From Pseudomonas sp. MM213 (GTDB taxonomy: Bacteria; Pseudomonadota; Gammaproteobacteria; Pseudomonadales; Pseudomonadaceae), in the NCBI RefSeq assembly GCF_020423045.1, contig NZ_CP081943.1:2914001-2978000 (forward strand): a stretch of 64,000 bases of DNA, in the 5' to 3' direction. This document shows positions 37,221 through 44,692 of this stretch, piece after piece. Made by a program: the position numbers and the translations under genes. The notes beneath the pieces are model-generated. The model worked only from the letters and a program-made list of their open reading frames with translations, was not told the origin of the DNA and did no database searches. Numbering within the stretch: position 1 is the stretch's first letter; each line of letters begins with the position of its first letter.

Positions 37221-37991
37221 ATGAACGCACGCATGCACAACACCCACGCACCTGTGAACGACGATCAAAAAGCGCCCGGCGATGACAAACGCTGGAGCAT
37301 TCGCGCCCTGATCGTCGACGATGACGTCCCGATCCGCGAACTGATGATCGACTACCTGGCCCGCTTCAACATCCACGCCAGCGGCGTCACCGATGGCGCG
37401 GCCATGCGCCTGGCGCTGCAAGCGGAGCATTTCGACGTGGTGGTGCTCGACCTGATGCTGCCCGGCGAAGACGGTCTGTCGCTGTGCCGCTGGTTGCGCG
37501 CCGAATCGGACATTCCGATCCTGATGCTCACCGCGCGTTGCGAACCCACCGACCGGATCATCGGCCTGGAACTGGGCGCCGACGATTACATGGCCAAACC
37601 GTTCGAACCACGGGAGCTGGTCGCACGGATTCAGACCATTCTGCGTCGGGTGCGCGACGATCGCACCGAACAGCGTGCGAATATTCGCTTCGACAACTGG
37701 CGCCTGAACAGCGTGCTGCGCCAGTTGATCGCGGCGGATGGCCTGGTGGTGCCGCTGTCCAACGCCGAGTTCCGCTTGCTCTGGGTGTTCATCGAACGTC
37801 CGCGCCGGGTGCTCAGCCGTGAACAACTGCTGGATGCGGCGCGCGGTCGTTCGATAGAAGCCTTTGATCGCAGCATCGACCTGCTGGTTTCGCGTCTGCG
37901 CCAGAAACTCGGGGACGACCCGAAAGCCCCACAGTTGATCAAAACCGTTCGCGGCGAGGGTTACTTGTTCGATGCACGAGACATCGGCTGA
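37221..37991 (+). CDS. OmpR-family two-component response regulator
   Basis: A 256-aa response regulator. The receiver domain has the acidic pocket at VDDD (33-35) and phosphoacceptor Asp77 in VVLDLMLPG. The C-terminal winged helix of the OmpR type ends with KTVRGEGYLFD. An unusual 25-residue N-terminal extension rich in Asn, Asp and Lys precedes the receiver; ATG at 37233 would shorten it by four residues. Its stop overlaps the sensor kinase start by one base (TGATG), so the pair is co-translated. Signal and targets are unknown. Confidence 0.93.
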   Translation: MNARMHNTHAPVNDDQKAPGDDKRWSIRALIVDDDVPIRELMIDYLARFNIHASGVTDGAAMRLALQAEHFDVVVLDLMLPGEDGLSLCRWLRAESDIPILMLTARCEPTDRIIGLELGADDYMAKPFEPRELVARIQTILRRVRDDRTEQRANIRFDNWRLNSVLRQLIAADGLVVPLSNAEFRLLWVFIERPRRVLSREQLLDAARGRSIEAFDRSIDLLVSRLRQKLGDDPKAPQLIKTVRGEGYLFDARDIG

Positions 37992-39037
37992 TGCGTGCGC
38001 GCTTCGATACGCTGTTCGGTCGCCTGTTTGGCGTGCTGCTGGTGGCGATCATCCTGGCGCATCTGCTGGCGTTTGCCTGGTTTCATCATTACGGCCCACC
38101 TCCGCCGCCCCCGCCCGAGTTCGCCCAAGGCTTCGACGGACCGCGCCCGCCGCCGGACCCGCGTTTCGAAAACCGGCCACCACGGCCATGGTTCGGCGGG
38201 CCGCTGGTGCCACTTACCTTCCAGCTGATTTCGCTGATCATCGCCGCCTGGTACGGCGCCAAACTGTTGAGTCGGCCGATCCAGCGCCTGAGCGACGCCG
38301 CCGAGCGCCTGAGCGAGAACCTCGACAGCCCGCCGCTGGATGAGTCCGGCCCACGGGAGGCCCGGCAAGCGGCCTACACCTTCAACCTGATGCAAAAACG
38401 CATCATCGAACAGATGCAGCAGCGTTCGCGGATGCTCGGCGCGGTGTCCCACGACCTGCGCACGCCGCTGTCACGCCTCAAGCTGCGGCTGGAACAGATC
38501 GACGACGACAAACTGCAAGGCCAGATGCGCCAGGATCTGGACGACATGATCAGCATGCTCGACGCCACCCTCACCTACCTGCACGAGCAGCGTACCAGTG
38601 AGGCACCACAGTGGATGGACGTGCAGGCGCTGGTCGAATCCTTGAGTGAAAACGCCCAGGACCAGGGCTCCGATGTCCAGGCCAGCGGCCATTGCGCACC
38701 GTTGCAAGTGCAGCCGATGGCGTTGCGCTCGTGCATCAACAATCTGCTGGATAACGCACTGCGTTATGCCGGGCAAGCGCAGATCGTGCTTGAGGATAAT
38801 CGCGAACACCTGGTGATCCGGGTCATCGACCATGGGCCGGGGATTGCGGCAGATAAACGTGAAGCCGTGTTTGAACCGTTCTTCCGCCTGGAAGGTTCGC
38901 GCAACCGCAACTCCGGCGGTGTCGGTCTGGGCATGACCATTGCCCGTGAGGCAGCTGAACGATTGGGTGGTCAATTGAATCTGGAAGAAACGCCTGGTGG
39001 CGGTTTGACCGCCGTTATCTGGTTGCCCCGCACCTGA
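37991..39037 (+). CDS. EnvZ-like sensor histidine kinase with proline-rich periplasmic loop
   Basis: A 348-aa membrane kinase. Transmembrane helices are at about 9-31 and 72-93; between them is only a ~40-residue periplasmic loop that starts HHYGPPPPPPP and contains another Pro-rich PRPPPDPRF stretch. HAMP follows, then HisKA with phospho-acceptor His154 in GAVSHDLRTPL, and HATPase with NLLDNALRYAG and GGVGLGMTIA. The loop is too short for a classical sensor fold, so sensing may involve the membrane or a partner. It is the cognate kinase of the regulator encoded just upstream. Confidence 0.93.
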   Translation: MRARFDTLFGRLFGVLLVAIILAHLLAFAWFHHYGPPPPPPPEFAQGFDGPRPPPDPRFENRPPRPWFGGPLVPLTFQLISLIIAAWYGAKLLSRPIQRLSDAAERLSENLDSPPLDESGPREARQAAYTFNLMQKRIIEQMQQRSRMLGAVSHDLRTPLSRLKLRLEQIDDDKLQGQMRQDLDDMISMLDATLTYLHEQRTSEAPQWMDVQALVESLSENAQDQGSDVQASGHCAPLQVQPMALRSCINNLLDNALRYAGQAQIVLEDNREHLVIRVIDHGPGIAADKREAVFEPFFRLEGSRNRNSGGVGLGMTIAREAAERLGGQLNLEETPGGGLTAVIWLPRT

Positions 39038-39173
39038 GCCCCACAGGTTCTGAGCCTGACCCGAGACCTGTGTGTACCAATCGGTACAAACCCCACATAC
39101 CCACGACAACTTGCTCCTTGAGGCTGCATAAGCCGGTGCACCCACCGGTTTTCCATTCCAGGGAGTGAGCCCA

Positions 39174-40058
39174 ATGATCGGTAGCGTCAGCAACTACACG
39201 AGCTATACCAGCACCAGCAGCACCACAACCAGCAATGCTCGCAGCCAGCAATTCCAGAAAGAACTGCTCGCCAGGCTCGACACCAACAGCGACGGTTCGG
39301 TGGATCAGGACGAGCTCACCAGCGCTCTGTCACAGAAAACCGAGGACGGTTTGCTGGTCAGCCTGAGCAAGAACTTCGCCGATCTGGACAGTGACGACAG
39401 TGGCAGCCTGAGCAGCGAAGAAATGGCTGCGATGGCACCACCGCCACCACCACCACCACCACCACCACCACCACCACCACCACCACCACCGCGTGATCAG
39501 GCACCCAACAGCGAACTGGCCGACGCGCTGATCAGCGCACTGGACACCGACAGTGACGGCGCCATCAGCAGCGATGAGCTGAGCAGCGGCCTGACCAACG
39601 CCGGCAGCAGTGCCGACAGCACAGAGATTTTTTCGGCGCTGGATAAAAACGAAGACGGCGTCGTCAGCAAGGACGAACTCGCCGCCAGCCTCGCCCCGCC
39701 GCCGCCACCTCCGCAACAGGTGTCCAGTGACGAATTGTTCAGCCAACTCGACGCGGACAGCGACGGCAGTGTCAGCGCCGGCGAATTGAGCAGTGCGTTG
39801 CAGGCCAGCAGCACGTCAACCACCAGCAGCGACACCAGCGCCGCGTTGCTCAAGGTGCTGGACAGCGACAGCAGTGGCGGCGTCAGCAGCGACGAATTGG
39901 AAGCCGCGTTGCAGGCCGGTCGCGAGAAAAACAGCAACAGCGCAACCGATCAGGCGAACGTGACTGAAGCGCTGAACAAAATGATCGCTAACCTGAGCAA
40001 GCAGTACTCGCTCGACAAGGTGGCGACGGTAGGCAAGTACCTGAACGTTACAAGCTAA
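39174..40058 (+). CDS. EF-hand calcium-binding protein with polyproline tract
   Basis: A 294-aa, very acidic Ser/Asp-rich protein with six EF-hand-like loops (for example DTNSDGSVDQDE, DTDSDGAISSDE, DKNEDGVVSKDE). Between the first and second pairs runs an uninterrupted stretch of 18 prolines encoded mainly by CCA repeats (39438-39491). There is no signal peptide and no membrane helix. Similar Pseudomonas proteins are often annotated as XopAW-type calcium-binding proteins, but no type III secretion gene is near. The start MIGSVSNY has GGGAG 8 bases upstream. It lies 136 bases after the two-component pair in the same direction, which suggests but does not prove co-regulation. Confidence 0.85.
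   Translation: MIGSVSNYTSYTSTSSTTTSNARSQQFQKELLARLDTNSDGSVDQDELTSALSQKTEDGLLVSLSKNFADLDSDDSGSLSSEEMAAMAPPPPPPPPPPPPPPPPPPRDQAPNSELADALISALDTDSDGAISSDELSSGLTNAGSSADSTEIFSALDKNEDGVVSKDELAASLAPPPPPPQQVSSDELFSQLDADSDGSVSAGELSSALQASSTSTTSSDTSAALLKVLDSDSSGGVSSDELEAALQAGREKNSNSATDQANVTEALNKMIANLSKQYSLDKVATVGKYLNVTS
39438..39491 (+). repeat. CCA trinucleotide tract coding for 18 prolines
   Basis: Eighteen consecutive proline codons, all CCA except the second and last (CCG). Slippage in such a tract changes the protein length in frame, so it is expected to vary between strains. Translation through it should need elongation factor P. Confidence 0.93.
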
Positions 40059-40066
40059 GGCAAAGG

Positions 40067-40159
40067 CTTCGCGGGCAAGCCTCGCTCCTACAGGTATTGT
40101 GTCGTTCGAGGCATTTGTGAGCGACACAATACCTGTAGGAGCGAGGCTTGCCCGCGAAG
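40067..40159. repeat. REP pair forming a 38-bp perfect inverted repeat
   Basis: The arms 40067-40104 and 40122-40159 are exactly complementary over 38 bases, with a 17-base loop. Each arm holds the CTTCGCGGGCAAGCCTCGCT motif plus a further CCTACAGGTATTGTGTCG, so pairing extends well beyond the usual REP core. It lies between convergent genes and may end transcription of both. Confidence 0.9.
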
Positions 40160-40184
40160 GGGTCATTCGCCTCAACACAAAAAC

Positions 40185-41240
40185 TCACGGTCGGCGATCT
40201 TCCACCCGCGCCTGACTCTTGCTCCAGTCGGTCAACAGGCTGTATGCCACGGCCAGCAACGTCGGTCCGATAAACAGACCGATGAACCCGAACGCAATCA
40301 ACCCGCCAAACACGCCCAACAGCACGATCACCAACGGCAAATTGCCGCCACGACTGATCAGGTAAGGCTTGAGCACGTTGTCGACCCCACTGATGATGAA
40401 CGTCCCCCACATTCCAAGGAACACCGCCATCCCGTATTCGCCCTTCCAGGCGAGCCACGCCGTGGCCGGAATCCACACCAGCGGTGGCCCCATGGGAATC
40501 AGGCTCAGCAAGAAGGTGACGATGCCCAGCACCAGCGCCCCCGGCACCCCGGCAATCAGGAAGCCGATCAGCGCCAGCACCGCTTGCGCCGCCGCAGTCC
40601 CGATCACGCCGTTCACCACCCGTTGCACCGTACCCGCCACCAGTTCGATGTAATAACCGGCGCGGTCACCGATCAACCGTTGCAGCAGCCCATGGACAAA
40701 CGCCGCCAAACGCGGCCCGTCCCGGTAGAAAAAGAACACGAACACAATGCTGAGTGTCAGCTCGAGAATGCCGCCGCCAATCTGTGCACTGCGCGCCAGC
40801 AACCAGTTGCCGACCTGCCCCAGATAAGGTTTGAGCGACACCATCATCGCCGCGCCCTGCTGATCGATGCTGTTCCAGATCACCACCAGACGCGCGCCCA
40901 CCAAAGGAATACTGCCCAGCCATGCCGGCGCCTCGGGCAGGCCATCCATCTGCACGTCCTTGATAAACGCCGTGGCATCACGCACATGGTCCGCGAGGTT
41001 GAAACCCAGCCACACCAGCGGCACCGCCACCAGCAACATCCAGCCGAGGGTCAGCAATGCCGCCGCCAGGGATTCTCGCCCATTGAGCCAACGGGTCAGC
41101 AAGCGCATCAGCGGCCAACTGGCGAACGCAAGCACCGCGCCCCAGAACATGGCCGACCAGAACGGCGCCATCACCCAGAAGCTCGCGCCAAACAGCACCA
41201 GCAGCAGGATCTGCACCAACAGTCGATCGTTATTGATCAT
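40185..41240 (-). CDS. AI-2E family transporter (YdiK-like permease)
   Basis: A 351-aa inner-membrane protein with about seven to eight hydrophobic segments and the family motifs around FFYRDGPRLAAF and IPMGPPLVWIP. The family was named after TqsA, proposed to export autoinducer-2, but most members have other or unknown substrates, including sodium/proton antiport. No luxS is nearby. It is a single gene, convergent with the EF-hand gene across a REP pair. Confidence 0.9.
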   Translation of the reverse strand: MINNDRLLVQILLLVLFGASFWVMAPFWSAMFWGAVLAFASWPLMRLLTRWLNGRESLAAALLTLGWMLLVAVPLVWLGFNLADHVRDATAFIKDVQMDGLPEAPAWLGSIPLVGARLVVIWNSIDQQGAAMMVSLKPYLGQVGNWLLARSAQIGGGILELTLSIVFVFFFYRDGPRLAAFVHGLLQRLIGDRAGYYIELVAGTVQRVVNGVIGTAAAQAVLALIGFLIAGVPGALVLGIVTFLLSLIPMGPPLVWIPATAWLAWKGEYGMAVFLGMWGTFIISGVDNVLKPYLISRGGNLPLVIVLLGVFGGLIAFGFIGLFIGPTLLAVAYSLLTDWSKSQARVEDRRP

Positions 41241-41312
41241 CCACGTCTCGAAAAAATGTCAGTCAGCCAATAAGAGTAGGCGAACGCGGCAAGCACGTCC
41301 GCCTGCCACAGC

Positions 41313-42131
41313 TTATCGCAACAGTTCGATGTGCAGGCCAGAGCCTTCGACGCTGCCGGTTTCCATCCTGGCCGTACGCACACCCTGGCCGATCAGGGCC
41401 TGGCGCCAGGCTTCGGCCTTCGGCCCGGACACACTGACCCGCAACGTGGTGTCCAGGTTCAGTCCACGGGAGATCAGGCGCAGCCAGGTATCGTCAGGGT
41501 CGCCGGTCAGCTTGGGGAAATCGAGCTCGCCGGTGCTCTTGAGTTCTCGAAGCAAGGTGGCGGAAGTCGGCAGCAAATCACCCAGCGGCGCTGCGGCGTC
41601 GAACTGCTCGACGTGCAAATAGGCTTTGCGATTGCCGCGAGTGATGCTGTAAAGCGCCACCAGGGTGTTGTCCCGCGGCGCCGCCAGACGCAACAACAGG
41701 TAGGCCTGCTGATCGTCGGCCCCATAGAGTTTGGCATTGCCGAAGACCTCATTGGCCCACAGGCTGCTCTCGCCGCAATCGCGGGCCTGGCACCAGAACA
41801 GCAACTGGGCGTCCTGCCTCTGCAAGGCTTCGCGAGCGGCAGTGAAGGCTTCGGTGGAGGAATGCTCCGCAGGCAGCTCGTAGGTCACCGAGGTGGTTTG
41901 GCCGCGGGCGCTGACCTGACCGTCGAAGCGCAACTGCCCGCTGATCTTGCGGATCGAACCCAGCGGGTAGATCCGTTCGAGTTCAGCGGTCGGGCGAAAG
42001 TCGACGATCTGCGAGTCGGCCAGGCGCGGCACGATCGGCAGGTCCTGACTGCCCGGCACATCGGCGGCAAACAGAGAAGGACTGAAACAACACAGCATTA
42101 GCAGACTGAGTGATCGCATGGACAGGCTCAT
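41313..42131 (-). CDS. DUF4892 domain-containing exported protein
   Basis: A 272-aa protein with a clear signal peptide ([19 protein letters not shown], cleavage before ADVPG). The mature part belongs to the DUF4892 family: [16 protein letters not shown] near the N-terminus and a Cys-containing [17 protein letters not shown] segment in the middle. The function is unknown; the protein is probably periplasmic. The start at 42131 overlaps the glutathione transferase stop (ATGA); MRSLS four codons later is an alternative. It is the last gene of the hydrolase/GST operon. Confidence 0.85.
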   Translation of the reverse strand: MSLSMRSLSLLMLCCFSPSLFAADVPGSQDLPIVPRLADSQIVDFRPTAELERIYPLGSIRKISGQLRFDGQVSARGQTTSVTYELPAEHSSTEAFTAAREALQRQDAQLLFWCQARDCGESSLWANEVFGNAKLYGADDQQAYLLLRLAAPRDNTLVALYSITRGNRKAYLHVEQFDAAAPLGDLLPTSATLLRELKSTGELDFPKLTGDPDDTWLRLISRGLNLDTTLRVSVSGPKAEAWRQALIGQGVRTARMETGSVEGSGLHIELLR

Positions 42132-42787
42132 CGGATCAGCATGGCCTGGGCACCCTTGACGACACTGGCGTCGTCGATGCGCTCGGGCACCAGCAAACCG
42201 CGCTGCACCGCCGGACGCGCCGCCATCGTCGCCATCCAGCGTTGCAATGCAGACAAGCCGTCCACTGCCACACCGGACCACTCGTGACCACGGACCCACG
42301 GATAGGTCGCGATGTCGGCAATGCTGTATTCGTCCGCCAGAAACTCTACGTCTTGCAGGCGCGTGTCGAGCACTTCATACAGGCGTCGGGTTTCATGCTG
42401 ATAACGGTCGATGGCGCCCTGGAGCTTTTCCGGAAAGTAACGGAAAAACACGTTGGCCTGGCCCTGCATCGGACCGATTCCACCCATCTGGAACATCAGC
42501 CACTGCAGCACCACCGAGCGCCCCTTCGGGTCCTTGGGCAACAGCTTGCCGCTCAGTTCTGCCAGATAAATCAGGATGGCGCCGGATTCGAACACGGCAA
42601 AATCGCCGTTGGCGCGGTCGACAATCGCCGGGATCCGGCCATTGGGGTTGATCTTGAGGAAGTCCGCGGACTTCTGTTCCTTTTTGTCGAAACTCAACGC
42701 ATGCACCGTGTAGGGCAGGCCGAGTTCCTCGAGCACGATAGAGACCTTGTGGCCATTCGGGGTCGCAGCGGTGTAGAGATCTATCAT
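42128..42787 (-). CDS. glutathione S-transferase family protein (YfcG/YghU-like)
   Basis: A 219-aa GST. The N-terminal thioredoxin fold starts [21 protein letters not shown], the layout of Nu-class enzymes (YfcG), where Thr and Asn near residues 9-11 stabilise glutathione. [11 protein letters not shown] and [11 protein letters not shown] complete the site. The helical C-terminal domain is normal. Nu-class enzymes often show disulfide reductase activity. It lies 50 bases after the hydrolase gene in the same operon. Confidence 0.9.
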   Translation of the reverse strand: MIDLYTAATPNGHKVSIVLEELGLPYTVHALSFDKKEQKSADFLKINPNGRIPAIVDRANGDFAVFESGAILIYLAELSGKLLPKDPKGRSVVLQWLMFQMGGIGPMQGQANVFFRYFPEKLQGAIDRYQHETRRLYEVLDTRLQDVEFLADEYSIADIATYPWVRGHEWSGVAVDGLSALQRWMATMAARPAVQRGLLVPERIDDASVVKGAQAMLIR

Positions 42788-42837
42788 GGTTGTCTCCCAT
42801 TTCAACCCGCCCAGCCTCGACAGTTGCCCGGCGCAAG

Positions 42838-43692
42838 TCAAGGAACGGCGAAGAACCGATTGAAACAGTCTGCGACAAGGTCGGCACCGGATTCGTCATT
42901 CAGGTGCAAATGATGACCGCCAGGCAGCTGTTCACGGCTAAAGGGTAGACGCTCCAGCAACTCGGGATGTTTGGCGAGCATCCCGTCGGCCGCGACGACC
43001 AGCAGCGCAGGACAACTGACGCGCTGGACGAAGGCCATGGCTTGTTCGGTGGTCAGACGCAGCGGCGATGGCAGCGTCAGACGGCTATCGGTGCGCCAGG
43101 TGTAACCGCCCGGCACTGGCATCAAGCCGCGTTGCGCCAGCAGTTCGGCGGCCTCGCGACTGACCGCCACCAGGCCTTTCATACGCGCTTCGATGGCGCG
43201 ATCAAGGGTGTTGTAGACCGGTTTGCTTTTCTCTCGCAGGTCCAGTTGCGCTTGCAGGGCCATGCCCATGCGCTCGGCAGCATTTTCGCCTTTGTCTGTA
43301 GGAGGAATGATGCCGTCGATCAACGCCAGATGCGTAACCCGCTCCGGCAGCGACCCGGCGATGATCAACGAAGCGATCGCCCCCATGGAGTGCCCCATCA
43401 GCGCAAAACGCTTCAAGCCCAGCTGTTCGGCGACTTGCAGCACGTCATGGGCGTAATCCCACATCGCGTAGCCGGCACCCGTCGGGCGATGCCCGGAATG
43501 ACCGTGACCGGCCATGTCCAGCGCGATGATGCGCAGCCCTTTGAGCTTCGGCGCCAACCGGGCAAAGCTGTTGGCGTTGTCCAGCCAGCCGTGCAAGGCA
43601 ATCACCGGCAAGCCGTCTTCGGGGCCGAACAGGTGCGCTGCCAGCTCAATGTGCGGCAGGCTCAGGCGAACTTCCTCGACGGCATGGTTCAT
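42838..43692 (-). CDS. alpha/beta hydrolase
   Basis: A 284-aa alpha/beta hydrolase with oxyanion region [10 protein letters not shown] near residue 34, nucleophile elbow [10 protein letters not shown] (Ser near 102) and a C-terminal histidine in GGHHLH. There is no signal peptide. The N-terminus was placed at MNHAVEEV, whose ATG overlaps the preceding hydrolase stop by 4 nt. The substrate is unknown. It is the second of two adjacent hydrolase genes from different subfamilies. Confidence 0.91.
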   Translation of the reverse strand: MNHAVEEVRLSLPHIELAAHLFGPEDGLPVIALHGWLDNANSFARLAPKLKGLRIIALDMAGHGHSGHRPTGAGYAMWDYAHDVLQVAEQLGLKRFALMGHSMGAIASLIIAGSLPERVTHLALIDGIIPPTDKGENAAERMGMALQAQLDLREKSKPVYNTLDRAIEARMKGLVAVSREAAELLAQRGLMPVPGGYTWRTDSRLTLPSPLRLTTEQAMAFVQRVSCPALLVVAADGMLAKHPELLERLPFSREQLPGGHHLHLNDESGADLVADCFNRFFAVP

Positions 43693-44495
43693 GCGCAATC
43701 CTGCTGATGACGAGCGTCCCAGCGGCTGAACAGGTTTTTCAGCAGCGTGGCGGTGTCCTGGGGACGTTCGAGGGGAAACATGTGGCCGCCGGGCATGGTC
43801 AGGGATTCGCCCAACGGCATGCGCCCGACAGAATTGGCGTGATGGCGCATCACCACTCGGCTTTTGTGCCCACGCACCACCGCCAGCGGCACTTTCAGTT
43901 GCCGTGCGCGACCGGGACTGGTGTGGGGAACGCCCCGGTAGATGCTGATTTCCGTGGCGGGATCGAAACGCAGACGCAGTTTGTCGCCGACCTGATGCAG
44001 GCCGTGTTGCAGGTAAGCGTCGAAACATTCAGGGTCGAAACCGCGAAACAGCGTTTTACCGGCGAAATAACGGCGGGCACTCTCGATATCGGCGAACTCT
44101 TCGCGCCGTCCCAATGTGCGGCCGGCCGGGGTCAGGCGGTCGATAAAACCGAAACGCTTGGCCGCGAGGATCACCCATTGATCGGCGCGGGTCAGCACCG
44201 GTGAATCGAGCATCACCACGCCGCGATACAGCTCGGGACAACGCAATGCCGCATGCAGGTGCAGCACGCCGCCGAAGGAATGGCCGACGCCCCACACCGG
44301 TTCCGCCTGTTGCTTGAGGTGATGAATCAGCTCGTCCACCAGGTTGTGCCAGTTGTCATCCGCCGGGAAACGCGGGTCATGGGCATGCTGCTCCAGATGC
44401 GTCACCTGATACTCGGGCGCCAGCGCCGCGAACAACTTGCCGTAGGTCCCGGAAGGGAACCCATTGGCGTGGGCGAAAAATATCTGCTGCGACAT
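43689..44495 (-). CDS. alpha/beta hydrolase
   Basis: A 268-aa hydrolase: HANGFPSGTYGKLF near the N-terminus, nucleophile GVGHSFGGVLH (Ser near residue 74) and C-terminal GGHMFPLE with the catalytic histidine. It starts at MSQQIFFAHANG; the longer frame adds 21 unsupported residues. It is the first gene of an apparent four-gene operon with another hydrolase, a GST and a DUF4892 protein, all linked by 4-nt overlaps or short gaps. The role of the set is unknown. Confidence 0.91.
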   Translation of the reverse strand: MSQQIFFAHANGFPSGTYGKLFAALAPEYQVTHLEQHAHDPRFPADDNWHNLVDELIHHLKQQAEPVWGVGHSFGGVLHLHAALRCPELYRGVVMLDSPVLTRADQWVILAAKRFGFIDRLTPAGRTLGRREEFADIESARRYFAGKTLFRGFDPECFDAYLQHGLHQVGDKLRLRFDPATEISIYRGVPHTSPGRARQLKVPLAVVRGHKSRVVMRHHANSVGRMPLGESLTMPGGHMFPLERPQDTATLLKNLFSRWDARHQQDCA

Positions 44496-44692
44496 ACCGG
44501 TCGTTCCATCAAACGAAAAACAGAACCTGATTGTCCGCAAGCCCACCGGGAACCGCAATGACCGTAACTGCCAGGAATGATGACAGTCGTGCCGTGGCTA
44601 TGAGCGGCACGTTGGGTCGGACCTGTTATTTATGACAGTTGACAGTCAATCCTCATGACGTGGATAAGAGCACTGTCGCCAAGCCTCAGGCA

